DNA from: an uncultured Anaerolineales bacterium
GTDB taxonomy: Bacteria > Chloroflexota > Anaerolineae > Anaerolineales > UBA6663
Direction of reading: 5' to 3'
Assembly: GCA_937952305.1 (NCBI GenBank)
Contig: CALFZO010000053.1
Coordinates: 62,001 to 126,000, forward strand
Length of the DNA stretch: 64,000 nt
A model generated the notes under the pieces. That model ran no database searches. It had not been told where the DNA came from and was given only the letters and a program-made list of their open reading frames with translations. Shown piece by piece: positions 57,339 to 64,000 of this stretch (the stretch's first letter is position 1; each line of letters begins with the position of its first letter). Made by a program: the position numbers and the translations under genes.

Positions 57339-59465
57339 CTACAACTCCACCAGGTTGACGGCGTGATCGAGCGAACACAACAGCGTATCGGGCGGCAGGT
57401 CCAGGCGGCGCTCGTTGACGGGCGCCAGGGCCGCGGCCGTGGCCGGGGCCGCCTCGCCGAACTGGTCCTCCTCCCGGGCGGCCTCAGCCGGGAGCACCGG
57501 CCGCTGGCCAAGCTGGACGCCGAGGACGTGCTTGACGCCCGGCACGGCCTGGATGAGCGAGTAGATCTCGGACACGTATAGCGGGCGGCCGAACGGCCAG
57601 CCCTCCCAACGGCCCTCCAGCCCGTCCCCGGCCGCCGGCGGCGCCGCGTTAGGGCTGTCCGTTTTCTCCACCGGGACAAGCGGACTCAGGAACTGGCGCA
57701 GCCGCGCCGTCACGGCGGCCGCCACTGCCGCCGGCTGGCTGGTCTCCGCGGCCACGATCTCGGCCGTGACCTTGAGGCCGACGTAGCGCGGCTCGCGCAC
57801 ACGCACGGACGTAGTGATCAGTCGATACTTGTCCAGGTGGTCGGCCACCTGACGGGCCAGCGCCTCGGTCAGCACCAGCCCGCCCAGCCGGCCGGCCGCC
57901 ACGGCGTCGGCGGCCGCTGGCACGATCAAGACCTCTACCATGCCCGGCGGCACCGTGCCGGTGCGCTGGTCGGGCGTCAGGCATTTGACGCGGGCCACGG
58001 CGCGGTCGGCGTCACGCGCGAGCACTTCGTAATCCTCGGCTGTGACGGCGCGCTGCTGGGCGCGCATCTCGCGCCGGGCGCGCAGCTTGGCCTCGTCCAG
58101 CGTTTCCGCGTCGCGGCCGCCCTGGGCCGGCTTACGGTTGGCCACCTGATCGATGTAGGCGATGGCCGTCTTCAACACCTGCACGCGGCCGGCCGGCACG
58201 TTGCCGGCCACGCCGCCGCCGTGGCGATAGCGCGCGATGCGGATGGCCCGGCCGGCCTCCGGCACGCGGCCATATTGGGCCACGCGCCCGTCGGCCTGGC
58301 GGATGGCCGGCCCAAAAGCCACTTCACCAGTCGACGTATCCAGCGTGAAGTGCCGGTCGTAGCGCGCCGAAGCCGAGAAGTCGTCCACCAACTGCCACGG
58401 GACGAAGACGACCTCGCCGTCGCGGCGCTCTTCCACCTCCACCACCTCGCCCGCCGCGGCGCTGGGCTTGAGCACCGGCGCCTGCTGGAGTTGATAGGTC
58501 TGGCCGGGCTCGCCCGAGCTGGTGCCCAGCCCCTCGGCCTGCACCACGCGCGCGTGCGCGGCCCGGGTGGTGGCGCCCAGCGTGACCGCGCGGACCTTGG
58601 CGCGGCCGTCACGGTCCACCAGGCGCGGCGACTGGTTGTACATGCCCTGGTCTTTGTCGGTCTGGTGCAGACGGCAGCGGAGCCAAGAGGCGCTGACGCC
58701 CTGGACAAGATCAGGCCGCAGGTCAAGCGGCAGGTGAAAGACGATCTCGCCTTCGGCGCGGTTGAGGCCGCTGGTGGTATCGCGCTCCGGCTCCAACGGC
58801 GCCCACGCGCCCGCGCCCAACGAACACTCCCAGGCCAGCGGCGGGTTCTTGGGGTTGACGCCCACCCCCTGGGTCGCCTCCGCCTGGAAGCTCAGCCGCA
58901 CGATGTGGCCGGCCAGGTCGGCCGCCTCGTCGAAACCAAGGTAGAACTGGTCGCCCAGCGCCGGCGTCTCGCGGAAGACCGAGAACTTGCTGCCGGGCAG
59001 GAGCAGGTAATTCTTGTGGAAGTCCACGTCGCTGCGCAGTTGGGTCAGGCGCGGCGGGCGGATCACCAGGCGCGCGTCGGTGGTGAAGACCACCTCCGGC
59101 TCCTCGCCGGTGAGGCGCGTGGCCACCTCCGTGCCGGCCGGCACCATGGCCACGGTCTCGTCGTCCGGGCTGATCGGGAACGGCGTCGAGAGATAGAAGG
59201 TCAGCTCGGCCGCGGCGCTGCGCGCCGGCTTGAGCTTCAGACCGAGCAGATCCAGGAAGCGCAGATAGTTCTTCTCCGGCACCTGGTTGAGGCGGTAGAC
59301 CATGAGCTCGGTCATCCACGCGAACAGCTCGATCAGCGTGATGCCCGGATCGCTCAGGTTGTAGTCGGTCCACTCCGGGCAGTAGCGGATGATGCGCCGG
59401 CGGGCCTCGTCCACCAGGTCGGCTTGAAAGCGCAGGTTGTCCAGGATCGGTTCGGGCAGCGACAT
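57339..59465 (-). CDS. Baseplate J-like / Afp11-like assembly protein
   Basis: This 708-aa protein has the 'putative baseplate assembly protein' layout. The start reads 'LVDEARRRIIRYCPEWTDYN' followed by 'LSDPGITLIELFAWMTELMV', the standard N-terminal block of baseplate J/gp6 homologues in contractile systems. Further blocks are 'LDTSTGEVAFGPAIRQ', 'RIARYRHGGGVAGNVPAG' and 'RAVTAEDYEVLARDADRAVA'. Near the C terminus 'PFGRPLYVSEIYSLIQAVPG' is typical. It forms the baseplate wedge ring that triggers sheath contraction. GAGAGG lies upstream of the ATG. Confidence 0.93.
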   Translation of the reverse strand: MSLPEPILDNLRFQADLVDEARRRIIRYCPEWTDYNLSDPGITLIELFAWMTELMVYRLNQVPEKNYLRFLDLLGLKLKPARSAAAELTFYLSTPFPISPDDETVAMVPAGTEVATRLTGEEPEVVFTTDARLVIRPPRLTQLRSDVDFHKNYLLLPGSKFSVFRETPALGDQFYLGFDEAADLAGHIVRLSFQAEATQGVGVNPKNPPLAWECSLGAGAWAPLEPERDTTSGLNRAEGEIVFHLPLDLRPDLVQGVSASWLRCRLHQTDKDQGMYNQSPRLVDRDGRAKVRAVTLGATTRAAHARVVQAEGLGTSSGEPGQTYQLQQAPVLKPSAAAGEVVEVEERRDGEVVFVPWQLVDDFSASARYDRHFTLDTSTGEVAFGPAIRQADGRVAQYGRVPEAGRAIRIARYRHGGGVAGNVPAGRVQVLKTAIAYIDQVANRKPAQGGRDAETLDEAKLRARREMRAQQRAVTAEDYEVLARDADRAVARVKCLTPDQRTGTVPPGMVEVLIVPAAADAVAAGRLGGLVLTEALARQVADHLDKYRLITTSVRVREPRYVGLKVTAEIVAAETSQPAAVAAAVTARLRQFLSPLVPVEKTDSPNAAPPAAGDGLEGRWEGWPFGRPLYVSEIYSLIQAVPGVKHVLGVQLGQRPVLPAEAAREEDQFGEAAPATAAALAPVNERRLDLPPDTLLCSLDHAVNLVEL

Positions 59466-59486
59466 ACGCGCCTCTCTGCGGGCCGG

Positions 59487-59912
59487 TCAGCCCGTCTCCT
59501 CGCTGACGATGTAGAACGGGTGCACCAGGCTGCGCTCGTCGTGCGTGGCCTTGATGGTGTACAGGATCTGGACCAGCCAGGCGCCGGCGTTGCCGGGATC
59601 ATCCTGGACCTCCAGACCGACCAGCTCGATGCGCGGCTCCCAGCGCTCCAGGGCACGCTGGACGTGCTGGAGCAGCAGCGCCCGCGTGGCCGTGCTGCGC
59701 TCGGCGAAGAGCAGCTCCTTGGCGCGGCAGCCGAACTCGGGCCGCATCACGCGCTCGCCCGGCACCGTCTCCAGGATGAGGCGGATGGCCTGCTCGATGT
59801 CGCGCTCGCCGCTGCTCAGGGCCAGCCCGCCGCGCGGATCGAACTGCAGCGGGAAGGCCAGGCCCCGGCCCAGAAACTCACGGCTGTCACGCGCGGTCAG
59901 ACGGCTGTCCAT
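59487..59912 (-). CDS. GPW/gp25 baseplate protein (Afp9-like)
   Basis: This 141-aa gp25-family protein is the most conserved baseplate component of contractile tails. It initiates sheath polymerisation. It has 'RGLAFPLQFDPRGGLALSSG', 'DIEQAIRLILETVPGERVMR' and 'PEFGCRAKELLFA', the classical block, and ends with a beta strand ('ILYTIKATHDE'). Length is normal. It sits between the PAAR-like and J-like genes, with gaps of 7 and 21 bp. Confidence 0.95.
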   Translation of the reverse strand: MDSRLTARDSREFLGRGLAFPLQFDPRGGLALSSGERDIEQAIRLILETVPGERVMRPEFGCRAKELLFAERSTATRALLLQHVQRALERWEPRIELVGLEVQDDPGNAGAWLVQILYTIKATHDERSLVHPFYIVSEETG

Positions 59913-59919
59913 GCGCCCC

Positions 59920-60252
59920 TCACTGGGCCCGCACCCGGACCTGGCCCGGGCTGGCGATGATGGTCGGCGTGCCGGTGGGCACGCACAGCGCCTGGCTGGA
60001 CTGCACCAGCAGCGGCTGGCCCATCGACTTGACGCGCAGGGTGGCGGTGGGCGGCAGCCAGGTGGCCGTGACGCAGGGGCCGTTGGCCGCCGGCGGCGGC
60101 GGGAACGCGCAGCCAGCCACCGTGAAAGGCGCCGAACTCAGCGGCACCGGCTGGCCGCCGACCTTGACCCGCGGATTGAGCGCCACCGCCTTGGCCTGGC
60201 CGCCGTGCGCGCACGTGACCACGGCGGCCGCGTTTAGCAGGTAACCGGGCAT
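59920..60252 (-). CDS. PAAR-like spike tip protein (Afp10-like)
   Basis: This 110-aa protein is rich in short beta strands. Its N terminus 'LLNAAAVVTCAHGGQAKAV' resembles DUF4280/PAAR-like tips, and its C terminus reads 'QPLLVQSSQALCVPTGTPTI'. Cys14, His16, Cys48, Cys60 and Cys90 could bind a metal that stabilises the tip, as Zn does in PAAR proteins through other ligands. It immediately follows the VgrG-like spike gene with a TAATG stop/start overlap. In the insect Afp cluster the gp25 gene comes before the tip gene; here the order is reversed. Confidence 0.85.
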   Translation of the reverse strand: MPGYLLNAAAVVTCAHGGQAKAVALNPRVKVGGQPVPLSSAPFTVAGCAFPPPPAANGPCVTATWLPPTATLRVKSMGQPLLVQSSQALCVPTGTPTIIASPGQVRVRAQ

Positions 60253-62063
60253 TACATCACCTCCAGGGCGCCGTTGTTGACGCTCACGGTCGGCCCGCTC
60301 AGGGCGATCTGCGCCGCCGCGTTCTTGACCGTCACCCCGCTGGTGCCTTCCACGGTGGCGCTCTGCGTGGCCTTGAGGCTGGCCGCGCCGCCGGCCTCCA
60401 GCTTGAGGGCCTGCTGGGATTTGATCGTCACGTTCTGGCCCTCGATCGAGATGTCCTGGTCGGCCTTCAGGTTGAGCTTGCCCTTGGCCTGCACGATGAC
60501 GTCTTTCTCGGTGTGCACCGTGAGGGTGTTGTCCTTCGAGCTGAGGATGATCTCGTTCTTGCCGGTCTTGTCGCGCAGGATGATCTGCTCCTGGCCGTCG
60601 GTGTCATCCAGGATGAAGACGTGGCCGGCGCGCGATTTGAAGACGCGCTGCACCACCTTGCCGTCCTTGACCACCTGGCTGATAGGCAGCGGCGGCTTGT
60701 CTTTGCCGTTCCAGAGCGCGCCCACGATGTACGGGCGGTCGAAGTCGCCGTGCTCGAACGCCACCAGGACTTCGTCGTTGACCTCCGGCAGAGTCAGGAA
60801 GCCGCGCTCGGCGCCCGCCATCGGCGCCGCCAGGCGCGCCCAGTGGCTGTTGGCGGTGTCGTCCAGCCACGGAAACTTGACCTTGACCTGGGCCCAATCG
60901 TTGCCGGAGTGCTCGCCGTCGTTGGCGATGTTGTTGCTGGTGACCAGCGCCGTCACCACGCCGTACAGCCGGTCGGCGCGCCCGGCCTCACCCGCGCCCA
61001 GCAAGTCCGCCACCGTCTCCGGGCGCCGGCCGCTGACCGCGAAATGCGTCTCGTAGTGGCCGTGGCTCCAGGTGTGCCGGACCGAACTGAGAATGTAGTC
61101 GCCGCTCAGGCGCCCGCCCACGCCAGACACTTTGACCTTCTGCCCGGCCTGCAGGCGCGGATCACCGAAGCAGGCGCCCTCGGCCTGCAGAAAGCTCTCG
61201 TTGACCTGGGCCAGGACGGCGCGGGCCACGGTCTCGGCCTCGGCCGCCGAGGCGACCGGTTCGTCATCCACGACGACCAGCGCCGACCCGTTGCGGGCGC
61301 TGCTGGAGGCCTGCCACTGCCCCAGCCCAAGCGACCCGTCGGTCTTGGCCTTGCCGGAGAGCGCCTGCTTGGCCTTGGGGTCCCAGCCGCGCACCTGGAC
61401 TTCGGCCACCTGGTTGGCCACGCTCAGCCGCGGCCGAAACTCGATCAGGTTCTCCTTCCAGATCAGCTCCGGGCCGGTCTTCAGCGGGGCCGCGCCCTTC
61501 TTGAAAAACAGCTCGCCGCCCTCCACGTAGATCTGGTAGCCGATGCGCTCGGCGCGCGCGCGCAGGAACTCCAGATCGGTCTGGTTATGCTGGAATACCG
61601 ACGGATACTTCTCCGACGTCGCGTCGACGGTGGCGCGCAGGCCGGCCTGCGACGCGATCTGGCGGGCGATGTCGGCGTCGGTGGTCTTAGCCCAGACCTT
61701 GGTGTGCGTGCCGCGCTGCAGGCGATGCTGCTTGGTGTAACCGCGCACTGTGAACAGCACGGCGGCCTGGCTGAACTCGGGCTCCAGGGCCGTGATCTCG
61801 CCCTGGATCAGCACCGCCTCCACCGAGGCGCGGTCGGCCTGCGGCGCCGTGCGCAGCTTGATCTCGAGCGCGGCGCCCAGCTTGAAGGCCTCGCCGTCCA
61901 GACAGCGCAGGTCGTTGTCCTGGAAAGTCAGCGCGAACATGGCCGGCAGATCCAGGTCGCTGTGGACCTCCAATGCCTGCAAGGTCTCGAGGATCGCGGC
62001 CTCCAGCGGCCGGCCGTTCACCGTGATCCGCAGGTCGGGGTTGACGTAGGGCTGTTCGGGCAT
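60252..62063 (-). CDS. VgrG-like spike protein (Afp8-like)
   Basis: This 603-aa central spike protein is a gp27/gp5 fusion. The gp27-like half includes 'VRGYTKQHRLQRGTHTKVWA' and 'SVFQHNQTDLEFLRARAERI'. The OB domain has 'VTALVTSNNIANDGEHSGND', 'WAQVKVKFPWL' and 'WARLAAPMAGAERGFLTLPE', then 'VNDEVLVAFEHGDFDRPYIV'. A C-terminal beta-helix needle follows with repeats such as 'ISIEGQNVTIKSQQALKLEA'. No effector domain is attached at the C terminus. The protein forms the trimeric hub carrying the PAAR-like tip encoded next. Confidence 0.94.
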   Translation of the reverse strand: MPEQPYVNPDLRITVNGRPLEAAILETLQALEVHSDLDLPAMFALTFQDNDLRCLDGEAFKLGAALEIKLRTAPQADRASVEAVLIQGEITALEPEFSQAAVLFTVRGYTKQHRLQRGTHTKVWAKTTDADIARQIASQAGLRATVDATSEKYPSVFQHNQTDLEFLRARAERIGYQIYVEGGELFFKKGAAPLKTGPELIWKENLIEFRPRLSVANQVAEVQVRGWDPKAKQALSGKAKTDGSLGLGQWQASSSARNGSALVVVDDEPVASAAEAETVARAVLAQVNESFLQAEGACFGDPRLQAGQKVKVSGVGGRLSGDYILSSVRHTWSHGHYETHFAVSGRRPETVADLLGAGEAGRADRLYGVVTALVTSNNIANDGEHSGNDWAQVKVKFPWLDDTANSHWARLAAPMAGAERGFLTLPEVNDEVLVAFEHGDFDRPYIVGALWNGKDKPPLPISQVVKDGKVVQRVFKSRAGHVFILDDTDGQEQIILRDKTGKNEIILSSKDNTLTVHTEKDVIVQAKGKLNLKADQDISIEGQNVTIKSQQALKLEAGGAASLKATQSATVEGTSGVTVKNAAAQIALSGPTVSVNNGALEVM

Positions 62064-62067
62064 GGCC

Positions 62068-62820
62068 TTAATCCAGCGCGGGCAGATTCAGGATCTGGCC
62101 TGCGCGCAGATCACGCGGATCACGCAGGCCGTTGGCGCGGGCGATGTGGCGCCAGTGAACGGCGTCGCCGTATTCCTGGTAGGCGATCCAATCCAGCCGC
62201 TCGCCTTCGACGACCACGTGCGTCTTGCGCGGCTCGCTGCGCGAGGTCGGGTTCTGGCCGAGCAGGTTCTCGTCCTTGATCTGGTTCAGCGTGAGCGAGA
62301 CTTCGGCGCGGATCGGCACGCCGTTGGGCTGGAACATCAGGAAGGTCAGGCTGACGTCCTTGACGTAGCCCAGGAACGACAGGAAGCTGCCCCACTCGAA
62401 CTGGCAGAACGGCGGGTGGCTCTTGGGCTGGTTGTCCGGCTTAAGCACCAACTGCAGCAGCTTGTCGGTCTGCTTGCGCACGTCCGGGTCGGTTTCGTCG
62501 GTGGTGTCGAAGAGCAGCTCCAGCTTGAGCGTGGCCGGCTTGCCGCCCTTGAAACTGGGCGCCGGCGGCGTGTTCACCTGGGACGAGGTCGCCTCTTTCC
62601 AATCGGCGGCCTTGGAGACCACCAGCTTGTTCGGCCGGAACTTGCACGGCAGCGTAAACAGCTTCGGCCCGCCCAGGGCTTTGAAGGCATGCAGCCGGGC
62701 CGGCTCGGAACGGTTCTCCCAGGCCTGGCGCGTCTCCTGGGCCGTGCCCCACCGGGTCGGCACGGCGGCGGCCGGGCTGGGCGGCGTGCCCAGGTAGCTG
62801 TTGGCTTTGTTCGACGTCAT
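62068..62820 (-). CDS. LysM tube-baseplate protein (Afp7-like)
   Basis: This 250-aa protein has an N-terminal tube-adaptor domain ('TLPCKFRPNKLVVSKAADWK', 'ATLKLELLFDTTDE', 'GSFLSFLGYVKDVSLTFLMF') and a C-terminal LysM domain (about 199-249: 'HVVVEGERLDWIAYQEYG', 'HIARANGLRDPRDLRAGQIL'). In Afp/PVC systems this protein joins the inner tube to the spike hub; T4 gp53 is the distant equivalent. It has GAGGT upstream of the ATG and a 4-bp gap to the VgrG-like gene. The LysM domain does not show that it binds peptidoglycan in the assembled particle. Confidence 0.92.
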   Translation of the reverse strand: MTSNKANSYLGTPPSPAAAVPTRWGTAQETRQAWENRSEPARLHAFKALGGPKLFTLPCKFRPNKLVVSKAADWKEATSSQVNTPPAPSFKGGKPATLKLELLFDTTDETDPDVRKQTDKLLQLVLKPDNQPKSHPPFCQFEWGSFLSFLGYVKDVSLTFLMFQPNGVPIRAEVSLTLNQIKDENLLGQNPTSRSEPRKTHVVVEGERLDWIAYQEYGDAVHWRHIARANGLRDPRDLRAGQILNLPALD

Positions 62821-62835
62821 CGGCGGACCTCGTTT

Positions 62836-64000
62836 TCAGATGCGGCCGCCGCGGCGCTCGCGCTCCACGGCCAACAGGCGCTTCACCAGGGGAAAGACCT
62901 GGCGCGCCAACTCGTCGAGATCGGGCGCCGCCGCAGGTTGAGACGACGCCTCCGGGGCCTCCGCTGCGGCCCGCTCTGGTCCGGTCGGTTCAGCCTCAGC
63001 TTGGGCGCGTTGCGCGGCGAGCGGCGGCGCCGCCTGTGAGCCAGGCAGGATGAAGTCCACGCTGTCCCCGGCCGGCGACGAGGGCCGGGCCGGCTCCGGA
63101 CCCACATCCGAATCGGGTTCGTCGGCGGTGCGGCGCAGCACGACCGTGGCCGGCGGCCGCCATAGAGTCAGGTCGGCCGATGATTCTCGCCCCGGCGTGA
63201 GCCAATCCGCGTCGGCCGAGGCCGGCAGCGCGTCGGCTGGGAACGCCGCCGGTGACTCGCCGCCCCAATGTCTGGCGAAGGGCGATGCGAGCGGCGCGCT
63301 CATTGCTGCAACCGAAGGGCTGGCCTCGCGCGCACCGGCGCCGGCCCGACGCTGGGCGGCCGTCCACTGGCGGGCCACCAACGGGAGCTGCGCGAGCGTG
63401 GCCGCCCGCGACCAGGGTTGGCCGGACGCTTCTGGGCTGGCCGCAGTGTCAGGCACTGGTTGTGTCAGTGGCAGACGTTGCGGCTCAGGCGCGGCGGCCG
63501 GGAGCAGTGACGCCGTTGAACTGAAGCCTTCGTCGGGCAGCGCGGCCGAAGGCGCCTGATCATCCGCCGGCCCCGTCTCATCAGCGTGTGGCGGCAAGGT
63601 CCGCGCCGCCGGACTGATAGCGGCAGGGGTGAGGGGCAGGGCCGGCGCCGCCTGGCGCTGTACCGTAGGCGCCGGGCTGGATTGAGACGGCCCGAAAGCC
63701 GCGGCCGTCTGCGGCGCGGCCGAGGGCTTGGCTGGTTCGGGCGCGGGCGCGCGGCGCGGCCCAGGCGGGCTGGGCCAGTCCGAGTCCGCCGATACACTCT
63801 CGGTCCAGGTGTCCGCGTTCGCGAGATCAGGACGGGCCGCACGCTGGAGCACGGACGAAGCTAATCCGGCGAGCGGGTCTGCGGTGGAAAGCTCCAGCGG
63901 CCCGGCCGGGGCGGGGCTGGCGGCGCCGGCGTCCGCTGCCGGTCCAGGCAGCGCCGCTTCAAGCGCTGACGGCGGCGACTCGCTTTCCACCGGAACAGCT
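62836..64000 (-). CDS. Pro/Ala-rich eCIS-associated protein, 5' end outside the window
   Basis: The frame is open to the right edge, so the N terminus is missing; at least 388 residues are visible. Almost all of it is low-complexity Pro/Ala/Ser-rich sequence with no predicted fold. Only the last 30 residues look structured, an amphipathic basic helix 'LDELARQVFPLVKRLLAVER'. It lies 15 bp before the LysM gene, at the site where tube or tube-associated genes usually stand in eCIS clusters. It could be a disordered adaptor or an assembly factor whose C-terminal helix docks on the tube or hub. It is not a typical tape measure, since long coiled coils are absent. Confidence 0.7.
   Translation of the reverse strand, partial: AVPVESESPPSALEAALPGPAADAGAASPAPAGPLELSTADPLAGLASSVLQRAARPDLANADTWTESVSADSDWPSPPGPRRAPAPEPAKPSAAPQTAAAFGPSQSSPAPTVQRQAAPALPLTPAAISPAARTLPPHADETGPADDQAPSAALPDEGFSSTASLLPAAAPEPQRLPLTQPVPDTAASPEASGQPWSRAATLAQLPLVARQWTAAQRRAGAGAREASPSVAAMSAPLASPFARHWGGESPAAFPADALPASADADWLTPGRESSADLTLWRPPATVVLRRTADEPDSDVGPEPARPSSPAGDSVDFILPGSQAAPPLAAQRAQAEAEPTGPERAAAEAPEASSQPAAAPDLDELARQVFPLVKRLLAVERERRGGRI

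Noticed and set aside
57335..57679. N-terminal extension of the tail I-like protein
   Set aside because: This part overlaps the 3' end of the J-like gene and is Arg/Ser-rich frame shadow. The ATG at 57334 follows that gene's stop directly.

Overview
The window is GC-rich bacterial DNA, densely coding, with many 1-26 bp gene overlaps and no RNA genes. The content points to Chloroflexota (Anaerolineae/Caldilineae-like). It has multipass sensor modules of a type I know from Chloroflexota and Actinobacteria, very large secreted DUF11 and FG-GAP proteins with Thr/Pro linkers, and an R2lox oxidase. The taxonomic call is inference; there is no rRNA to confirm it.

Region 1 (1-13071, + strand): a partial kinase-less sensor module; an esterase, two tandem GT1-type glycosyltransferases and a second alpha/beta hydrolase; three more sensor modules in overlapping ORFs; then a partner-switching cassette (GAF-PP2C-HATPase fusion and two STAS proteins) and a pair of unrecognised paralogues. 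The last sensor module and the phosphatase lie in one frame, separated by a single TAG and three sense codons.

Region 2 (13123-25289): housekeeping and regulation. It holds an FAD amine-oxidase/phytoene-desaturase-like oxidoreductase; an FHA-winged-helix regulator with R2lox, divergent from a canonical Ser/Thr kinase; a membrane-anchored GH3-like protein with a damaged active site; miaA; a YraN-family protein; a GT4 glycosyltransferase; a cyclic-nucleotide-binding protein; a CinA-like protein with an eroded deamidase motif; and msrA.

Region 3 (25386-32557): a membrane PAS-PAS-GAF-GGDEF protein, then a mutasome pair (imuB-dnaE2, no imuA). Its short upstream region carries a promoter, an SOS-box-like site and a 10-bp inverted repeat facing a 79-aa HTH gene.

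Region 4 (32654-64000, all on the - strand): the start of an extracellular contractile injection system (eCIS/Afp-PVC type) enters from the right edge. It comprises a Pro/Ala-rich protein, LysM tube-baseplate protein, VgrG-like spike, PAAR-like tip, gp25, baseplate J-like, tail I-like and an accessory baseplate-type protein. It runs without a strand change into envelope proteins built from FHA-like, NEW3-like, transmembrane, Ig-like, FG-GAP/PKD and pseudokinase domains, and ends in a ~3170-aa DUF11 adhesin-like protein. The two FHA-like domains and the kinase domain lack the residues needed for phospho-Thr binding and catalysis. My main hypothesis is that these are scaffolding or anchoring parts linked to the injection system. 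Sheath, tube, ATPase and cap genes are not in the window and should lie beyond position 64000 if the cluster is complete.
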